NCBI RefSeq assembly: GCF_009789075.1
Contig: NZ_WNXQ01000007.1
Coordinates: 124,001 to 188,000 of the forward strand
Length of the DNA stretch: 64,000 bases
Source of the DNA: Pseudooceanicola pacificus
GTDB lineage: Bacteria > Pseudomonadota > Alphaproteobacteria > Rhodobacterales > Rhodobacteraceae
Direction: 5' to 3'
Every line of letters begins with the position of its first letter. Positions within the stretch are counted from its first letter, which is position 1. The position numbers and the translations under genes are program-made. Below the pieces are notes generated by a model. It saw nothing but the letters and a program-made list of their open reading frames with translations. It was not told the origin of the DNA and did not search any database. Positions 26,456 to 34,461 of this stretch are shown piece after piece.

Positions 26456-29191
26456 TCATGCCGATGCCTCCGCCGCGCGGATCGCGGCCAGCACCCGGTG
26501 CGGCAGGGCCGGCAGGCGCGCCACGCGGGCGCCCGAGGCATCGCGGATCGCGTTCAGGATCGCCGGGGCGGTGGGGATCAGCACGTGTTCGCCCAGCCCC
26601 TTGGCGCCCATCGGCCCCTCGGGGTCGGGCACCTCGACCAGGATCGGCACGATCTCGGGCATGTCGCCGGTGGTGGGGATCAGGTAATCGTGCAGGTTCT
26701 CGGTCCGCCCGGGGATGTAATCCTCCATCAGCGCCATGCCGAGGCCCTGGGCGATGCCGCCCTGGATCTGCCCCTCGGCCAGCAGCGGGTTGATCACCCG
26801 CCCCAGGTCATGCGCGGCGGTGATGCGGGTGACGCGGGTGGTGCCAAGGACCATGTCGACCTCGACTTCGGCGATCTGGGCGCCGTAGCCATAGACCGCA
26901 TAGGGCGTGCCCTGCCCGTTTTCGTCCAGCGGCGCGGTTGGCGGGTCATAGCTTTCTTCGACCGACAGGGCATAGCCGCGCGCATCCGTCTGCAGCGCCG
27001 CCAGGTCCACGGTCGAGCTGCCGCGCGCATCGCTGACCGTGACCGTGCCGCGCTCAAGCTGCAGCCGGGCGTCGGGCGCGCGATTGGTCATGGCGAGGAT
27101 CCGGGCCCTGAGCGCCTGCCCCGCCAGCATGGCCGCCTTGCCCGACACATAGGTCTGGCGCGAGGCCGAGGTCTTGCCGCCATCCGGGGTCAGCCCGGTG
27201 TCCGGCCCGATCAGCTCGATCCGTTCGACCGGCAGGCCAAGCGCATCGGCGCAGATCTGCGGGATCACGGTGTTGGAGCCCTGGCCGATATCCGTCGCCC
27301 CCTGATGCAGCACCAGCCGCCCCTCGCCCGTCAGGCCAAGCCGCATGGTCGAGGGGTTGGGCAGCGAGGTATTGCCGCAGCCGTACCAGCACGAGGCCAC
27401 GCCGATCCCCCGCCGCAGGGTGCTGCCCCGCGCGTTGAAGGCCGCGGACTCGGCCAGCGCAAGGTCCCAGTGCGGGGCCAGCGCGTCCAGGCAGGCGCCG
27501 ATGCCGATGCCGCCCAGATATTGCCCGCAGACCGTGGGATCGCCGTCGCCAAGCGCGTTCAGCCGGCGAAAGGCCAGCCGGTCCATCCCGCAGGCCGCCG
27601 CGAGATCGTCATAGAGCGCTTCCTGCAGCACCGCCGCCTGTGGCACGCCAAAGCCCCGGAAGGCGCCCGAGACGGGGCCGTTGGTGTGCATCGCCCGCGT
27701 CTCGGCCCGGTAGTTGGGCGTCAGATAGGGGCCCGAGGCATGCACCGGCACCCGGTTCGCCACGGTCGGCCCCCAGCTGGCATAGGCGCCGGTGTTGAAG
27801 GTCCCGTCGAATTCCATGCCCACCACGCGGCCTTCGGCATCCGTGCCGATCCGCGCCCGCATCCGTGCCGGATGGCGCTTGGTGGTCGATTGCATGGATT
27901 CCGAGCGGGTGTAGGTCATCCGGCAGACCTGCCCGGTCTTCAGCGCCGCCAGCCCGATCAGCGGTTGCAGCGAGACGTCGAGCTTCGAGCCGAAGCCCCC
28001 GCCGGTGCCCGAGGGCAGGATGCGGATCCGTTCCATCGGCAGGGCCAGCAGGCGCGAGAGGTCTTCCTGGTCCATCACCGGGGCCTGGGTGCAGGCCCGG
28101 ATCATCAGCACGTCGCCCTCGACCCAGGCCAGGCCCGCCTCCGGCTCGATATAGGCATGTTCCACATAGGTCGTGTCGGCCTCGGCCTCGGCCAGATGCA
28201 CCGCAGCGGCCAGCGCGCCCTCAGGATCGCCGCGACAGACGCGGCCGCGGGTCAGCACATTGTCGGGCCGGGAGTCCTGCACCGCGCGCGCGCCCTCGGC
28301 GGTCAGCGGGTCGGTCACGGGGTCGAGCGGCTGCCATTCCACCGGAAAGGATGCGAGGTCCAGCGTTTCCGCGATCCAGGCGGGGGCCACGACGATGGCC
28401 ACCGCCTCGCCCCGGAACCGCGTCTCGGTCTCGGCCAGGGCGGGCTGGTCGGCAAAGGGCGGGATCACGCCAAACCGGTTCTCGCCGGGCAGGTCGGCGG
28501 CGGTAAAGACCTGCACCTGCCGCGCCCGCGCCCATTGGGCCAGGTTGCCAAAGGTGAACCGCGCCGCCGGATGCGGCGAGCGGATCGCCCTGACGATCAG
28601 CGCGCCTTCGGGCTGGGGATCGGCGCCGAACTGTTCGGTGCCCAGCACCTTGGGCAGACCGTCGCGGCGCGGCAGACGTGCCCCGACAGCCTGCCCCGCC
28701 GGGGTCTCCGCCGGGGTTGTGTCGGGCGTGCCGGCATCGCAGACGGCGTCGATGATCTTGGTATAGCCGGTGCAGCGGCAAAGGACGCCGCCAAGCGCCT
28801 CCTCCACCTCGTCCCGGCTGGGCGCGGCGCGGCGCGACAGCAGCGCGGCGGCGGCCATCAGCATGCCCGGCGTGCAGATGCCGCATTGCGCCGCCCCATG
28901 CCGCAGAAAGGCGGCCTGCAGGGAGGACACCACGCCGCCCTCGGCCAGCCCCTCGACCGTGGTGACATGGCGCCCCTCGGCCTGGGCCAACGGCGTCAGG
29001 CAGGCGCAGCGCGCCTCGCCGTCGATCAGCACGGTGCAGGCGCCGCAATCCCCGGCGTCGCAGCCGGATTTCGTGCCGGTCAGCTGCAGCTCGCTCCGCA
29101 GCACCTCGGACAGGCGGCGCAGCGGCGCGGCGGCGACCTGGCAGGGCTGTCCGTTCACGGTCAGGCGGGCGGTGGCGGGATGTCCGGTCAT
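26456..29191 (-). CDS. Molybdenum hydroxylase: [2Fe-2S] and molybdopterin subunits fused
   Basis: A 911-residue xanthine dehydrogenase-family protein. Residues 1-150 carry two [2Fe-2S] sites: GCDAGDCGACTVLIDG with a further Cys, and CGICTPGM with LCRCTGYT. Residues 170-911 form the molybdopterin-cytosine-dinucleotide domain, with GTGGGFGSKLD, AFRGFGVPQA, GATDIGQGSNTV and the catalytic glutamate in AKGLGEHV. These enzymes hydroxylate N-heterocycles or aldehydes using water. The usual separate small subunit is fused here and the FAD subunit is the next gene upstream (ATGA overlap). Nicotinate or a related ring is the suggested substrate from context. Confidence 0.92.
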   Translation of the reverse strand: MTGHPATARLTVNGQPCQVAAAPLRRLSEVLRSELQLTGTKSGCDAGDCGACTVLIDGEARCACLTPLAQAEGRHVTTVEGLAEGGVVSSLQAAFLRHGAAQCGICTPGMLMAAAALLSRRAAPSRDEVEEALGGVLCRCTGYTKIIDAVCDAGTPDTTPAETPAGQAVGARLPRRDGLPKVLGTEQFGADPQPEGALIVRAIRSPHPAARFTFGNLAQWARARQVQVFTAADLPGENRFGVIPPFADQPALAETETRFRGEAVAIVVAPAWIAETLDLASFPVEWQPLDPVTDPLTAEGARAVQDSRPDNVLTRGRVCRGDPEGALAAAVHLAEAEADTTYVEHAYIEPEAGLAWVEGDVLMIRACTQAPVMDQEDLSRLLALPMERIRILPSGTGGGFGSKLDVSLQPLIGLAALKTGQVCRMTYTRSESMQSTTKRHPARMRARIGTDAEGRVVGMEFDGTFNTGAYASWGPTVANRVPVHASGPYLTPNYRAETRAMHTNGPVSGAFRGFGVPQAAVLQEALYDDLAAACGMDRLAFRRLNALGDGDPTVCGQYLGGIGIGACLDALAPHWDLALAESAAFNARGSTLRRGIGVASCWYGCGNTSLPNPSTMRLGLTGEGRLVLHQGATDIGQGSNTVIPQICADALGLPVERIELIGPDTGLTPDGGKTSASRQTYVSGKAAMLAGQALRARILAMTNRAPDARLQLERGTVTVSDARGSSTVDLAALQTDARGYALSVEESYDPPTAPLDENGQGTPYAVYGYGAQIAEVEVDMVLGTTRVTRITAAHDLGRVINPLLAEGQIQGGIAQGLGMALMEDYIPGRTENLHDYLIPTTGDMPEIVPILVEVPDPEGPMGAKGLGEHVLIPTAPAILNAIRDASGARVARLPALPHRVLAAIRAAEASA

Positions 29192-30048
29192 GTGGCGGCC
29201 CCCTCGGCCAGTCGGGTCAGGCAGCGGCGCAGCAGTTCCACCGCCGCCGTGCCGCGATAGGCCGCATCGGCGCGCGGGTCGTCGATGGGCGCAAGCTCCG
29301 GCAGGATCAGCGCCGGGTCGATGGCCGCGCCCGCCGCGCCCGGGGTCAGGCCCTGCAGCGCCGCCTCCTGCACCGCAAGACGGCGGGCGGTGGCGGAACA
29401 GGCGCCGACGGCCAGCGCGGCCGTCGCGATCCGGCCCTCGCCGTCGAGGACGATGCGCACGGCGGTCATGGCGATCGAGATCACAAGGTAGCGCCGCGCC
29501 CCCAGCTTGGCAAAACAGGAAACGCCCTGCCCCGCGGCATCCGGGACCAGCACGGCCGACAGCAGCTCGTCGGGCCGCCGCGCGGTCTGGCGCGGGCCGG
29601 TCAGGAAATCAGCCAGCGGCAGGCGGCGCGTTCCGGCGGTCGAGGCCAGCTCGACCAATGCATCCAGCGCCAGCAGCGGCGGCACCCCGTCGGCGGCGGG
29701 CGAGGCATTGCAGAGATTGCCGCCCACCGTGCCGGCATTCTGGATCTGGACCGATCCGACCTCGCGCGCGGCCTGTTTCAGGGCGTCGAAGGCGGGCGGC
29801 AGCGCGGCGTGCAAGACCGCGCTCCAGCTGGTGGTCGCGCCGATGCGCCAACCCTCGGGCGTGCGGGTGATGCCGTGCAGTCCGGCGACGGCGGTCAGAT
29901 CGAGCACCGGGCCGGACAGGCTCGCCCGCTGGGTGGCGGGGAAGAGGTCGGTGCATCCCGCCGCGGGCACCGCGCCAGAGGCGACGACGCGCAGCGCCTC
30001 GCCCAGGTCATGGGGCCTATGGAACGTCACGTCGCCTATGGTAGACAA
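29188..30048 (-). CDS. Molybdenum hydroxylase FAD-binding subunit (TTG start)
   Basis: A 286-residue FAD subunit of the CoxM/XdhB type. The flavin loop VASGAVPAAGCTDLFP is near residue 30; QIQNAGTVGGNLCNASPAAD near residue 105 is the second FAD motif, and a CO-dehydrogenase flavoprotein C-terminal domain follows. It passes electrons from the iron-sulfur centres of its fused partner to an acceptor. A TTG six bases after GGGAGG is the best start; no in-frame ATG has a better signal. It is first in the minus-strand operon and divergent from the MarR gene. Confidence 0.9.
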   Translation of the reverse strand: MSTIGDVTFHRPHDLGEALRVVASGAVPAAGCTDLFPATQRASLSGPVLDLTAVAGLHGITRTPEGWRIGATTSWSAVLHAALPPAFDALKQAAREVGSVQIQNAGTVGGNLCNASPAADGVPPLLALDALVELASTAGTRRLPLADFLTGPRQTARRPDELLSAVLVPDAAGQGVSCFAKLGARRYLVISIAMTAVRIVLDGEGRIATAALAVGACSATARRLAVQEAALQGLTPGAAGAAIDPALILPELAPIDDPRADAAYRGTAAVELLRRCLTRLAEGAAT

Positions 30049-30082
30049 GACACACCTCCCCGTTTCCGCAATGGCGCTGCCG

Positions 30083-30102
30083 CGTTTGTTGGTGTACAAA
30101 CG
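30083..30102. promoter_or_regulatory. 20-bp inverted-repeat operator in the divergent MarR spacer
   Basis: CGTTTGTTGGTGTACAAACG has perfect 7-bp arms separated by six bases. It lies 34 bases from the start of the molybdenum-hydroxylase operon and 61 bases from the MarR start. Size and symmetry suit a MarR dimer. A similar 20-mer lies before the importer operon (35815). Confidence 0.7.
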
Positions 30103-30163
30103 GATTTTGGAGCCGCAAGCCCTATCATGTCAAGGTGGGGCAGCAGATCGAAGGGCCAAGCGG

Positions 30164-30586
30164 ATGGCGGACGATACCAAAGGCTATGTTCTGGACAATC
30201 AGGTCGGCTACCTGCTGCGCCGCGCAACGCAGCGGCACATCGGTATCTTCGGCCAGGCCCTGCCCGAGCTGACGCCGACCCAGTTCGCCGCCCTGGCCAA
30301 GATTTGCGAGCTGGGGGCGGTGTCGCAGAACGCGCTCGGCCGGGCCACGGCGATGGATGCGGCGACGATCAAGGGCGTGGTCGACCGGCTGCGGGACAAG
30401 GGGCTCATCGCCTCGACCCAGGACGCGAACGACAAGCGGCGCCTGCTGCTGGCGGCCTCGGACGAGGGGCGCGCGCTCTACGAGTCGCTTACCGCCACCG
30501 CCCTGCGCATCAGCGCCGAAACGCTGGAACCGCTGTCAGAGGACGAGCGCATCGCCTTTGTCGAGATGCTGGCCCGGCTGGGCTGA
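30164..30586 (+). CDS. MarR-family transcriptional regulator
   Basis: A 140-residue winged-helix dimer-type regulator. The family core is LTPTQFAALAKI, SQNALGRATAMDAATIKGVV (recognition helix) and RLRDKGLIASTQDANDKRRL with the wing, then a long C-terminal dimerisation helix. No membrane or ligand domain besides the MarR fold. It is divergent from the molybdenum-hydroxylase operon with a 115-base spacer that holds a perfect inverted repeat, so it probably controls that operon and itself in response to a catabolic ligand. Its 3' end faces livF, 30 bases away. Confidence 0.93.
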   Translation: MADDTKGYVLDNQVGYLLRRATQRHIGIFGQALPELTPTQFAALAKICELGAVSQNALGRATAMDAATIKGVVDRLRDKGLIASTQDANDKRRLLLAASDEGRALYESLTATALRISAETLEPLSEDERIAFVEMLARLG

Positions 30587-30616
30587 CGGCCCGGGTCGCG
30601 CCCCTGGGCCAACCGG

Positions 30617-31312
30617 TCACACACCCAGATGAGCGCGCAGCCGCGACGGATCGGCGGCCAGGGCCGCGGCATCCAGATCCTCCAGATTCCGCCCGTTCTC
30701 GATCACGTGCACGTGATCGGCCATCGCCAGAACCGCATCGATTCGCTGCTCGACCAGCAGCACGATGGCCCCGCTGTCGCGCATCCGCAGGATGACCTGG
30801 CGGATCGCCTCGATCATCGAGGGCTGCAGCCCCTCGGTCGGTTCGTCCAGCAGCAGCAGCCGGGGCCTGAGGCAGAGCGCACGGGCAGTGGCCAGCATCT
30901 GCTGCTCGCCGCCCGACAGGGTATCGGCCCTCTGGGCCAGCCGCTCGCGCAGACGGGGGAACAGCTCCAGCACCTCCTCGCGCGTGTCAGGGCCGCTCTT
31001 GCGGGTCATCAGGCCGACGGTCAGGTTCTGGGCCACCGTCAGCTCTCCGAACAGCCGCCGCCCCTGCGGGATGTAACCGACACCCCGGCGCGGCACCTCA
31101 TGCGCCGGCAGGCCCGAAAGCGGCGCTCCGTCCAGCGTGATCGTCCCGGCGGTGACCGGCAGCAGGCCCATGATCGCCTTCATCGTGGTGGTCTTGCCGG
31201 CCCCGTTGCGCCCCATCAGGCAGGTGATCTGCCCCGGCGCCGCGCGCAGCGACAGCGCGCGCAGCACGGTGGCCGGGCCGTAGCCCGCGGTGATGCCGTC
31301 GATCTCTAGCAT
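30617..31312 (-). CDS. livF: Branched-chain-type ABC transporter ATP-binding protein LivF
   Basis: A 231-residue ATPase of the LivF group. Walker A GRNGAGKTT near residue 35, signature TLSGGEQQML, Walker B with LLLLDEPTEGLQP, and the GVGYIPQGRRLF motif typical of LivF. It is the last gene of the minus-strand importer operon, separated from livG by a 177-base spacer occupied by a large inverted repeat. It powers uptake by the LivH/LivM channel. The importer is named for amino acids, but context suggests an N-heterocycle or its fragments. Confidence 0.93.
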   Translation of the reverse strand: MLEIDGITAGYGPATVLRALSLRAAPGQITCLMGRNGAGKTTTMKAIMGLLPVTAGTITLDGAPLSGLPAHEVPRRGVGYIPQGRRLFGELTVAQNLTVGLMTRKSGPDTREEVLELFPRLRERLAQRADTLSGGEQQMLATARALCLRPRLLLLDEPTEGLQPSMIEAIRQVILRMRDSGAIVLLVEQRIDAVLAMADHVHVIENGRNLEDLDAAALAADPSRLRAHLGV

Positions 31313-31350
31313 GACGGCCCGCCCTGCCCCGGTCGGCGCTGCGCGCCGAA

Positions 31351-31434
31351 GCCTCCGGCGGGAGTATTTGGAACGAGATGAAGACAGGGCGCATCCACGG
31401 GCTTCATCTCGTCGGAAATACTCCCGCCGGAGGC
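31351..31434. repeat. Pair of 33-bp intergenic repeats in inverted orientation
   Basis: The left arm (31351-31383) begins GCCTCCGGCGGGAGTATTT and ends ACGAGATGAAG; the right arm (31402-31434) is its reverse complement with three mismatches in the middle. The loop is 18 bases. It lies between livG and livF and could fold into a very long RNA hairpin. Single copies of the same element occur at 37400, 54730 and 58669. Confidence 0.92.
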
Positions 31435-31489
31435 CTCAAATCCATGTCCCGCCGCCGGGCACCCTTGCCGCGCCGGGGCGGAGAGCCGA

Positions 31490-32221
31490 TCACGCATCCG
31501 CGCCTCCTGTCCCGAGATAGGCCGCCTGCACGTCGGCATTGGCGTGGATCTCGGCGGGCGTGCCCTCGGCCAGCACCTCGCCGAAGTTCAGCACGGTGAT
31601 CCGGTCGGCCAGTTCCATGACCACGGCCATGTTGTGCTCGATCAGCAGGATCGTGGTCTCGGCGGCAAGTTCGCGGATCAGCACCTTGAAGGCCGCGATC
31701 TCGCTTTCCGCCAGGCCCTGGGTCGGCTCGTCCAGGATCATCAGGCGGGGTTTCTGGGCCAGCCCCATGGCGATCTCCAGAAGGCGCTGGTGGCCGTAGG
31801 ACAGATCCTCGGCCGCGTCATCGGCCCTGTCGCCCAGCCCGACCCGCGCCAGGGCCTGCGTCACCGCCCCGTCCACCGCCGCGGCATCGCCGCCCAGGCG
31901 GCGGCGCGCGGCCAGGGCCACGTTCTCGTGCACCGAGAGGCGCGAGAAGACCGAGGTGATCTGGAAGGTATAGGCCATCCCCCGCGCGACCCGGGCATGG
32001 GCCGGCAGGTCGGTCACATCGGCGCCGTCGAAGGCGATGCGCCCGCCGGTGGGCGGGATGCGCCCGATCAGCATCGAGACGAAGGTGGTCTTGCCCGCGC
32101 CATTGGGCCCGATCAGGGCGCGCACCTCGTTCGGGGGCAGGTCGAAATCCACGTTCGACACCGCCTGCAGCCCGTGAAAGGCGCGCGACAGCCCCCGGGT
32201 CGAAAGGATCGGCGCGCTCAT
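31490..32221 (-). CDS. livG: Branched-chain-type ABC transporter ATP-binding protein LivG
   Basis: A 243-residue ATPase of the LivG group, partner of LivF. Walker A GPNGAGKTTFVSML near residue 38, signature LSYGHQRLLEIAMGLA (the Tyr variant usual in urea/amide-type LivG proteins), Walker B LMILDEPTQGLAE, and an H-loop IEHNMAVVMELAD. ATG 32221 overlaps the livM stop (ATGA). The RLSVHENVALAAR segment is also typical. Confidence 0.94.
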   Translation of the reverse strand: MSAPILSTRGLSRAFHGLQAVSNVDFDLPPNEVRALIGPNGAGKTTFVSMLIGRIPPTGGRIAFDGADVTDLPAHARVARGMAYTFQITSVFSRLSVHENVALAARRRLGGDAAAVDGAVTQALARVGLGDRADDAAEDLSYGHQRLLEIAMGLAQKPRLMILDEPTQGLAESEIAAFKVLIRELAAETTILLIEHNMAVVMELADRITVLNFGEVLAEGTPAEIHANADVQAAYLGTGGADA

Positions 32222-33153
32222 GGCAGGCCCTTCCACAGCCGGCGGCGCAGCTCGCCCGCGATGCCCTGCGGGGCAAACAGCGTCAGGCCGATCAGCACCA
32301 GGCCCGCGATCAGCATATAGGCCTCGGTGAAGCCCGAGGAGAGGTCGATCAGGTAGAACATGAACAGCGTCCCCAGCAGCGGCCCGACCACCGTGCCCGC
32401 CCCGCCCAGCAACACCCACAGCAGCGGGAAGATCGAATATTGCACCCCCGCGAAGCTGGCCCCGGCATAGCCGAAGAGCAGCCCGTAGGCCGCGCCCCCG
32501 GCGGCCGAGATCGTGCCCGAGATCACCAGCGCGCTCAGCTTGGCGCGGAAGGTGTCATAGCCCAGCAGGCGGGCGCGTTCCTCGTTCTCGCGGATGGCGA
32601 CAAACACCCGCCCCGCCGGGCGGCGCACCAGGCGCAGGGTCAGCAGCAGCACCGCCGAGAACAGCAGCCAGGCCGCGATATAGCGGTTGCCGGGATCGCT
32701 GAGGTCGATGCCGAAAAGCGTCCGGTCCACGGCCTGGATGACAAACCCCTCGTCCCCGCGCGTCCATTCGCCGAAGTAGAGGATGGCGAGGTAGCAGGCC
32801 TGGCTGAACATCAGCGTCACGATCATGAACGAGACACCCGCCGTGCGCAGCGCCAGCAGGCCCACGACCAGCGACAGCCCCGCCCCCGCGGCCAGCCCGG
32901 TCAGCATGGCCGGCAGCGCGCCCGCGTCGGCCAGGCGGATCGCCAGCCCCATGCCGTACATGCCGGCGGCAAAGAACATGGCATGGCCCAGCGACAGCAG
33001 CCCGGTATATCCGAAGGCGATGTTGTAGCCCATGGCATAGACCGCCAGCACCATGATCCGCGCCATGTTGCCGTGATGATAGGCCGGCAGCAGGACATTG
33101 CCCGCCAGCAGCACGGCCAGCAGGCCGAGGTGGAGGATCAGCGCCCGGCTCAT
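32218..33153 (-). CDS. livM: Branched-chain-type ABC transporter permease LivM
   Basis: A 311-residue inner-membrane protein with about eight to nine hydrophobic segments. Family marks are YNIAFGYTGLLSLGHAMFFA near residue 45, FVAIRENEERARLLGYDTFR (cytoplasmic coupling loop) and LLWVLLGGAGTVVGPLLGT. The start at 33153 lies in an ATGA overlap with livH; longer upstream extensions in frame run through livH and are not coding. Forms the channel with LivH. Confidence 0.94.
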   Translation of the reverse strand: MSRALILHLGLLAVLLAGNVLLPAYHHGNMARIMVLAVYAMGYNIAFGYTGLLSLGHAMFFAAGMYGMGLAIRLADAGALPAMLTGLAAGAGLSLVVGLLALRTAGVSFMIVTLMFSQACYLAILYFGEWTRGDEGFVIQAVDRTLFGIDLSDPGNRYIAAWLLFSAVLLLTLRLVRRPAGRVFVAIRENEERARLLGYDTFRAKLSALVISGTISAAGGAAYGLLFGYAGASFAGVQYSIFPLLWVLLGGAGTVVGPLLGTLFMFYLIDLSSGFTEAYMLIAGLVLIGLTLFAPQGIAGELRRRLWKGLP

Positions 33154-34076
33154 CGCGCCCTGGCCCCGAACAGGCCCTGCGGGCGGAACACCAGCACCAG
33201 GGCGACCAGCAGTGTGGCGATGATCTTGGCCAGCGTGGGCGAGAAGAAGACCGAGATGATGCCGTCGGACATGCCGATCAGCACCGCCGCGACGATGGTG
33301 CCCGGCAGCGAGCCCAGCCCGCCGATGATCACCACGATGAAGGACAGCAGCAGGGCGTCGCCGCCCATCAGGTAATGCGCCTGCTGGATCGGCACGATCA
33401 GCACCCCGGCCAGGGCCGCCAGCCCTGCCCCGATGCCGAAGACCGCCGCATAGACCCGTTCGACCGGGATGCCGAAGGCGGTGGCCATCTCGCCGTCGAG
33501 CTGGGTGGCGCGCATGATCAGACCGGCCTTGGACCGGCTCATCAGCAGCCAGACCGCCAGGATCACGGCCACCGCCGCAATGATGACGAACAGCTTGTAC
33601 GAGGTGGTCGACAGCCCCCAGGGGAAATAGATGGCCAGACCGCCGTCGCCCCATTCGAGCCAGGGCAGCGCGATCCGCTGATTGAACGGCGGCTCGACCG
33701 GCTGGGCATTGGGGCCATAGGTCATCAGCGCCACCTGCTGGATCACGTAGAGCAGCCCGATGGTGGCCACGATGGTGCGTTCGGGATCGTAGTCGATGCG
33801 CTTGAGGATGGTCATGTCGGCCAGTGCCGCCAGCCCGCCGACCAGCAGCGGGGCCAGGATCAGCGCGGCGACAAAGCCGATGGCCGGGCCGCCGCCCACG
33901 TGCTGGGCCACGAACCAGGCGACCACCGCGCCCAGCATGTAGAATTCGCCATGCGCCACGTTCACCACGCGCATCACGCCGAAGACGAGGCTGAGGCCCG
34001 AGGCGGTCAACGCCAGCACCGCCGCCATGACGGCGCCCTCGAGCATCGCGAGCATCAGATAGGGGCCGAAATCCAT
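33150..34076 (-). CDS. livH: Branched-chain-type ABC transporter permease LivH
   Basis: A 308-residue inner-membrane permease. It begins with a hydrophobic LMLAMLEGAVMAAVLALTAS, followed by SLVFGVMRVVNVAHGEFYML, a LivH hallmark, and contains ATQLDGEMATAFGIPVERVY as the coupling loop and FIVVIIGGLGSLPGTIVAA near the C-terminus. It is three bases downstream of the VOC gene stop and overlaps livM by four bases, so the operon is tightly packed. Confidence 0.95.
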   Translation of the reverse strand: MDFGPYLMLAMLEGAVMAAVLALTASGLSLVFGVMRVVNVAHGEFYMLGAVVAWFVAQHVGGGPAIGFVAALILAPLLVGGLAALADMTILKRIDYDPERTIVATIGLLYVIQQVALMTYGPNAQPVEPPFNQRIALPWLEWGDGGLAIYFPWGLSTTSYKLFVIIAAVAVILAVWLLMSRSKAGLIMRATQLDGEMATAFGIPVERVYAAVFGIGAGLAALAGVLIVPIQQAHYLMGGDALLLSFIVVIIGGLGSLPGTIVAAVLIGMSDGIISVFFSPTLAKIIATLLVALVLVFRPQGLFGARAR

Positions 34077-34079
34077 GCG

Positions 34080-34457
34080 TCAGGTCTTGGTACGGATCTG
34101 CCAGCTGAGCCCGAAGCGGTCGGTCACCCAGGCATAGCGCTCGGCAAAGGGATAGCTGTCCAGCGGCATCATCACCTTGCCGTCCTCGGCCAGCGCGGCA
34201 TAGAGGCGGTCGACCTCCTCGGAGCTGTCGCAGGTCAGGTAGAAGGACAGGCTGGCGGTCAGGTCGAAATCGTGCACGGCAGGGCTGTCGAGCACCATGA
34301 TCTCGGTCCCCGCCACCTCCAGCCGCCAGAGTTGCGGCGCGCCCGCCCCGTCATTCTGCACCACCTCGGCCCGGGCATCGGGCAGGATGGCGCAATAGGT
34401 CTCGACCGCCTCGGCGGCCGTACCCTGGAACATCACGAACGGGGCGAGCGACGCCAT
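34080..34457 (-). CDS. VOC-superfamily protein (PhnB-like) within the liv operon
   Basis: A 125-residue single-unit VOC fold of the PhnB/3-demethylubiquinone-methyltransferase-like group: PFVMFQGTAAEAVETYCAIL at the start, a central LWRLEVAGTEIMVLDSPAVHDF, then SEEVDRLYAALAEDGKVMMP and WVTDRFGLSWQI. It sits 4 bases after the binding-protein stop and 3 bases before livH, an unusual place for a soluble protein inside an importer operon. It may be an enzyme or binding factor for the imported compound. Metal ligands cannot be assigned with confidence. Confidence 0.85.
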   Translation of the reverse strand: MASLAPFVMFQGTAAEAVETYCAILPDARAEVVQNDGAGAPQLWRLEVAGTEIMVLDSPAVHDFDLTASLSFYLTCDSSEEVDRLYAALAEDGKVMMPLDSYPFAERYAWVTDRFGLSWQIRTKT

Positions 34458-34461
34458 CGGT

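Noticed and set aside
26441-29260. A 939-codon plus-strand frame
   Set aside because: Mirror of the molybdenum hydroxylase codon pattern; no family motif or ribosome site.
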